6,691 bases of DNA from Verrucomicrobiota bacterium (lineage in GTDB: Bacteria > Verrucomicrobiota > Verrucomicrobiia > Verrucomicrobiales > DEV007), in assembly GCA_027618625.1 (NCBI GenBank), contig JAQCER010000198.1, positions 1-6,691 on the forward strand, read 5' to 3'. The notes under the pieces are model-generated. The model made no database searches. It was given only the letters and a program-made list of their open reading frames with translations, and was not told where the DNA came from. The position numbers and the translations under genes are program-made. This document shows, piece after piece, positions 4,277 to 6,691 of this stretch (its first letter is position 1; each line of letters begins with the position of its first letter).

Positions 4277-5941
4277 ATGCCACGGTATCCCAAGTGGTCC
4301 AACGAGCTCATTGCTCTCTACGAGAGCGGAGCGACGAACCAGTTCGTGCTGCATGGCAACGTCAATGATCGCATGCTCGTACCTGCCCAATCGGGTGACG
4401 TTCTGGGCAGCCTCGACGATTTTCTCAACGAAGTTCTGCTGCAGAGCTTTGAGGTCGTCTTGACCTATGACCTCGGCAATGGCCTGCGGGTAGCAAAGGG
4501 CGGCACCACTTTTTCCAAATGGCCGAGCTACTCCGAAAGCAAAGCATTGCCGAGAAACCCGCGCGAGGCGGTGGAGACGATCACCCACTATTTGCGCTAC
4601 TGTGCCAATGTGCGCCGACTCAGCAGCCAGCAGATCTCGGTCGCCGGTGTCATTCGCGCAGCGCATCTCGCCATTCCCGCACTGCCAGGCGGACTGAACT
4701 ACGACTTGAACGCCATGGCATTGCTCGTGCGCGGGTGGGCATCGGAGACGGTTCTTGCAGAGCACCAGCTCGCGACTTTTCTCATCACGGAAAACCTCAA
4801 TGACCTCAATCCACTGATCGTCAACCATCCGAAGACCGCTCACGTCCGCATTCCCCTGCCCACACCGGAATCTCTTCGAGATGTCTTCCCGATTTTTGGG
4901 TCCCGCTACACCACCGCACTGGCCGAGTATCAATCCGATCTCAACCGGCCAGCAACGCAACTCGCAGGAGCCACGGTTACTTCGATCGAAGCATTACTGA
5001 AGCGCAAGGAACACGCAAAGCAGCCGCTTCGAGACGCCGATCTCGCCGACCTCAAGAAAGGTCTCGTCGAAAAGGACTGCAACGATCTCATCGAATTCAT
5101 CGAACCCACGCGGACGCTGGATGATGTTTACGGACAGGAGGCGATCAAAGACTGGATCCGCCAGGACGTCGCCCTTTGGAAAGCGGATGATCTTGAGGCT
5201 ATGCCAATGGGATACCTGATCTGTGGCCCAGTCGGCACAGGCAAGACGTATATAGTCGAGTGCCTCGCAGGCGAAGCCGCAGTGCCAGTGGTCAAGTTCA
5301 AAAATTTCCGCGACAAATGGGTCGGCAGCACTGAAGGCAATCTGGAAAAGATCTTCCGTCTGTTGCATGCATTGGGTCGCTGCGTGGTATTCGTAGACGA
5401 AGCAGACCAGGCACTGGGGCAGCGCAATGCGGGCTCAGGAGACTCCGGTGTCGGTGGTCGCGTCTACTCGATGATGGCGAAGGAAATGAGCAACACGCGC
5501 AATCGCGGAAAGATCCTCTGGATCCTGGCTTCAAGCCGCCCCGACATGATCGAGGTCGACCTCAAGCGTCCAGGTCGCGTCGATGTGAAGATCCCACTCT
5601 TCCCTACGACGACTCCGGAAGAAGGCTTCCATTTGATCCGTGCCCTCTGCAAAAAGAACCGTGTCCCGCTTGAAAAGGAAGCGTTCGAAGGAGTGAAACT
5701 GCTCATCCCCAATTTGATAACTCCCGGCGCGGCTGAATCACTGGCAATTAAAGTCTACCGTCTAACAAAGACCCAGAATCTCGCCCCCACCGACGCCCTG
5801 CGTGAGTGCCTTGAGGACTACCAGAGCCCAATCGCAGAAGAGATCATGCAGTTTCAGATCGGGCTGGCAGCCGCCGAAGCCAGCGATCTCAGCTTTGTTC
5901 CCAAGCAGTTCAGGGCTCTGCGGCAAATAGAGACGCCCTAG
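4277..5941 (+). CDS. AAA+ ATPase with degenerate N-terminal and intact C-terminal ATPase domain
   Basis: 554 residues, soluble, no signal peptide. Residues 1 to about 235 resemble an AAA-like module without a Walker A; LITENLNDLNPLI (169-181) and HVRIPLPTPESLRDVF (189-204) sit where sensor 1 and the following segment fall in Ycf46-type proteins. A linker (about 236-280) leads to the active classical AAA domain: GPVGTGKT Walker A (317-324), KWVGSTEGN pore-loop/helix region (347-355), VVFVDEAD Walker B (370-377, Asp374 and Glu375), sensor-1 strand ILASSRPD (416-423) with Ser420 in place of the usual Asn, RPGR (431-434) with likely arginine fingers, and ITPGAAESLA (481-490) at sensor 2. It probably forms hexamers. 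Placement 6 bp after pspA implies it acts on the PspA polymer, as Vps4 acts on ESCRT-III; that partner is inference. No MIT domain is recognisable. ATG at 4277 is the first start of the frame. Confidence 0.9.
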   Translation: MPRYPKWSNELIALYESGATNQFVLHGNVNDRMLVPAQSGDVLGSLDDFLNEVLLQSFEVVLTYDLGNGLRVAKGGTTFSKWPSYSESKALPRNPREAVETITHYLRYCANVRRLSSQQISVAGVIRAAHLAIPALPGGLNYDLNAMALLVRGWASETVLAEHQLATFLITENLNDLNPLIVNHPKTAHVRIPLPTPESLRDVFPIFGSRYTTALAEYQSDLNRPATQLAGATVTSIEALLKRKEHAKQPLRDADLADLKKGLVEKDCNDLIEFIEPTRTLDDVYGQEAIKDWIRQDVALWKADDLEAMPMGYLICGPVGTGKTYIVECLAGEAAVPVVKFKNFRDKWVGSTEGNLEKIFRLLHALGRCVVFVDEADQALGQRNAGSGDSGVGGRVYSMMAKEMSNTRNRGKILWILASSRPDMIEVDLKRPGRVDVKIPLFPTTTPEEGFHLIRALCKKNRVPLEKEAFEGVKLLIPNLITPGAAESLAIKVYRLTKTQNLAPTDALRECLEDYQSPIAEEIMQFQIGLAAAEASDLSFVPKQFRALRQIETP

Positions 5942-6026
5942 GACCGCGGCATCGTGTCATCGGGAAAGAGAAATGAACAAGCCTCCCACTTTTTCCCCCG
6001 ACTTCGCACACTTTTTACTGATTCTC

Positions 6027-6054
6027 TCGACACGGCGCCCATGCTGGCTAAACT
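6027..6054 (+). promoter_or_regulatory. Weak candidate promoter before nfeD
   Basis: TCGACA (6027-6032), 16 bp, TAAACT (6049-6054). This could give nfeD a start of its own with a leader of about 25 nt. The 145 bp between the AAA+ stop and the nfeD ATG otherwise shows no terminator, so read-through from the pspA operon is equally possible. Confidence 0.25.
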
Positions 6055-6086
6055 GCTGGAAATCGAAGCCGAACTCCCTCCTGACG

Positions 6087-6590
6087 ATGCTCGTTACCAT
6101 TATCCTCCTCGCCGTGTTCGGAATCATCATGCTTTGCCTTGAGGTGGTACTTCCAGGTGCGATCATCGGGATTGTGGGTGGCGGACTGGTGATTGCGTCG
6201 GTTGTCCTGACATTTACGCACTCTGAAATGCAGCAATATGGAATCGGAGTTCAATCGACATTAGCCGTCGGGATCATTTTCGCTGCCATCGCCTCGTTCC
6301 TATGGTGGATGCGGTATTTCAATACAACGTTCATCGGACGACACCTAATACTTAATTCCATATCGGGCGACGATGGCCGGACGGATTCTTTCCCTGATTT
6401 GAAGGGCAGAACGGGTGTAGCGAAATCCGATTTGCGTCCCGCTGGCACTGTCATCATCGACGGCGCACGATACGAGGCACGATCGCCGACGGGCTTCGTA
6501 TCCCAAGGAACAGAGGTAAAAGTCAGTAAGTGCGAAGGAAGCGCACTGCTGGTGGTTCCAATAACTGTAACGGCCCCCGATGGGCAATGA
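6087..6590 (+). CDS. nfeD: NfeD-family short membrane protein with OB-fold domain
   Basis: 167 residues. Three membrane segments (about 2-22, 25-44 and 55-74) include the family signature LEVVLPGAIIGIVGGG (18-33). A soluble OB-fold domain follows (about 104-158): DLKGRTGVAKSDLRPAGTVI (104-123), DGARYEARSPTGFVSQGTEV (125-144) and a closing V-S-K-C-E-G-S-A-L-L-V-V strand. The N-terminal ClpP-like protease domain of long NfeD proteins is absent, so this is the short type that usually works with flotillins or SPFH proteins, and that is also found near PspA. The ATG at 6087 puts the first membrane helix at the N-terminus, as in the family. An in-frame ATG at 5973 would add 38 residues without family resemblance, though GAAAGAG before it is a fair ribosome binding site. 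The role is probably membrane-domain organisation or stress defence together with the upstream pair. Confidence 0.9.
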   Translation: MLVTIILLAVFGIIMLCLEVVLPGAIIGIVGGGLVIASVVLTFTHSEMQQYGIGVQSTLAVGIIFAAIASFLWWMRYFNTTFIGRHLILNSISGDDGRTDSFPDLKGRTGVAKSDLRPAGTVIIDGARYEARSPTGFVSQGTEVKVSKCEGSALLVVPITVTAPDGQ

Positions 6591-6643
6591 TTGCAACGGC
6601 ATTTCCATTCTTTCGAATTCGCTTGACCCTGGGCCGGCGCCTG

Positions 6644-6671
6644 CTGACCCTTCCTCTTGATGTCGTATGAT
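6644..6671 (+). promoter_or_regulatory. Candidate promoter reading out of the right edge
   Basis: CTGACC (6644-6649), 16 bp, TATGAT (6666-6671), the latter matching the -10 consensus at five of six positions. It lies about 50 bp after the nfeD stop and points to a plus-strand gene beyond the window. No start codon is visible in the 20 remaining bases. Confidence 0.35.
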
Positions 6672-6691
6672 AAATCCGGCATCCAAAACTT

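Noticed and set aside
4157..4960. A 267-codon minus-strand frame
   Set aside because: It is antisense to the AAA+ ATPase and the end of pspA, both supported by motifs. It has no domain that I recognise and is a by-product of codon bias.
5973..6086. Upstream ATG adding 38 residues to NfeD
   Set aside because: The added sequence (MNKPPTFSPDF and on) does not resemble NfeD; family members begin with the first membrane helix, which the ATG at 6087 provides. A fair ribosome binding site before 5973 keeps a small doubt.
6620..6650. GC-rich palindromic stretch (GCCGGC/GGCGCC) after nfeD considered as a terminator
   Set aside because: The short palindromes have no loop of normal size and no T-run follows.

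Overview
The window looks like chromosomal DNA from a mid-GC bacterium, most likely a Verrucomicrobiota or related PVC-group member. This is inferred from the gene families: an internally duplicated secretin-like exported protein, a Uma2-family nuclease, a GRDP-like protein and a PspA-AAA+-NfeD cluster. It also fits the near absence of Shine-Dalgarno sequences. No rRNA, tRNA or taxon marker confirms it.

Left part (1-712). A minus-strand GRDP-like (DUF1399-type) gene runs off the left edge. The next ~370 bases hold no full gene but are not empty. They contain two related 29-nt units 60 bp apart that resemble type I-E CRISPR repeats, a strong stem-loop, a short minus-strand reading frame that looks like the decayed C-terminus of an enzyme (perhaps an amidohydrolase), and a 9-bp tandem repeat just upstream of a possible promoter.

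Middle part (713-3430). A 469-residue exported protein is built from two tandem copies of one secretin-like module. It is followed 3 bp later by a VTT-domain (TVP38/TMEM64, DedA-like) membrane protein, so the two look translationally coupled. Next is a Uma2 nuclease gene whose apparent original start codon is cut off by an in-frame TAG seven codons in. Only an internal ATG leaves an open frame.

Right part (3431-6691). A promoter-like sequence sits immediately before a PspA/IM30 (ESCRT-III superfamily) gene. That gene is followed 6 bp later by a 554-residue AAA+ ATPase with a degenerate N-terminal domain and an intact C-terminal ATPase domain, and then by a short NfeD membrane protein. Together they suggest a membrane-maintenance module: an ESCRT-III-like coat protein, an ATPase that could remodel it, and an NfeD protein of the type that works with flotillins or PspA. 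A promoter-like sequence at the right edge reads out toward a gene that is not visible. The Uma2 and pspA promoter candidates share the same spacing (17 bp between boxes, 9 nt from the -10 box to ATG), which suggests leaderless or nearly leaderless transcripts.
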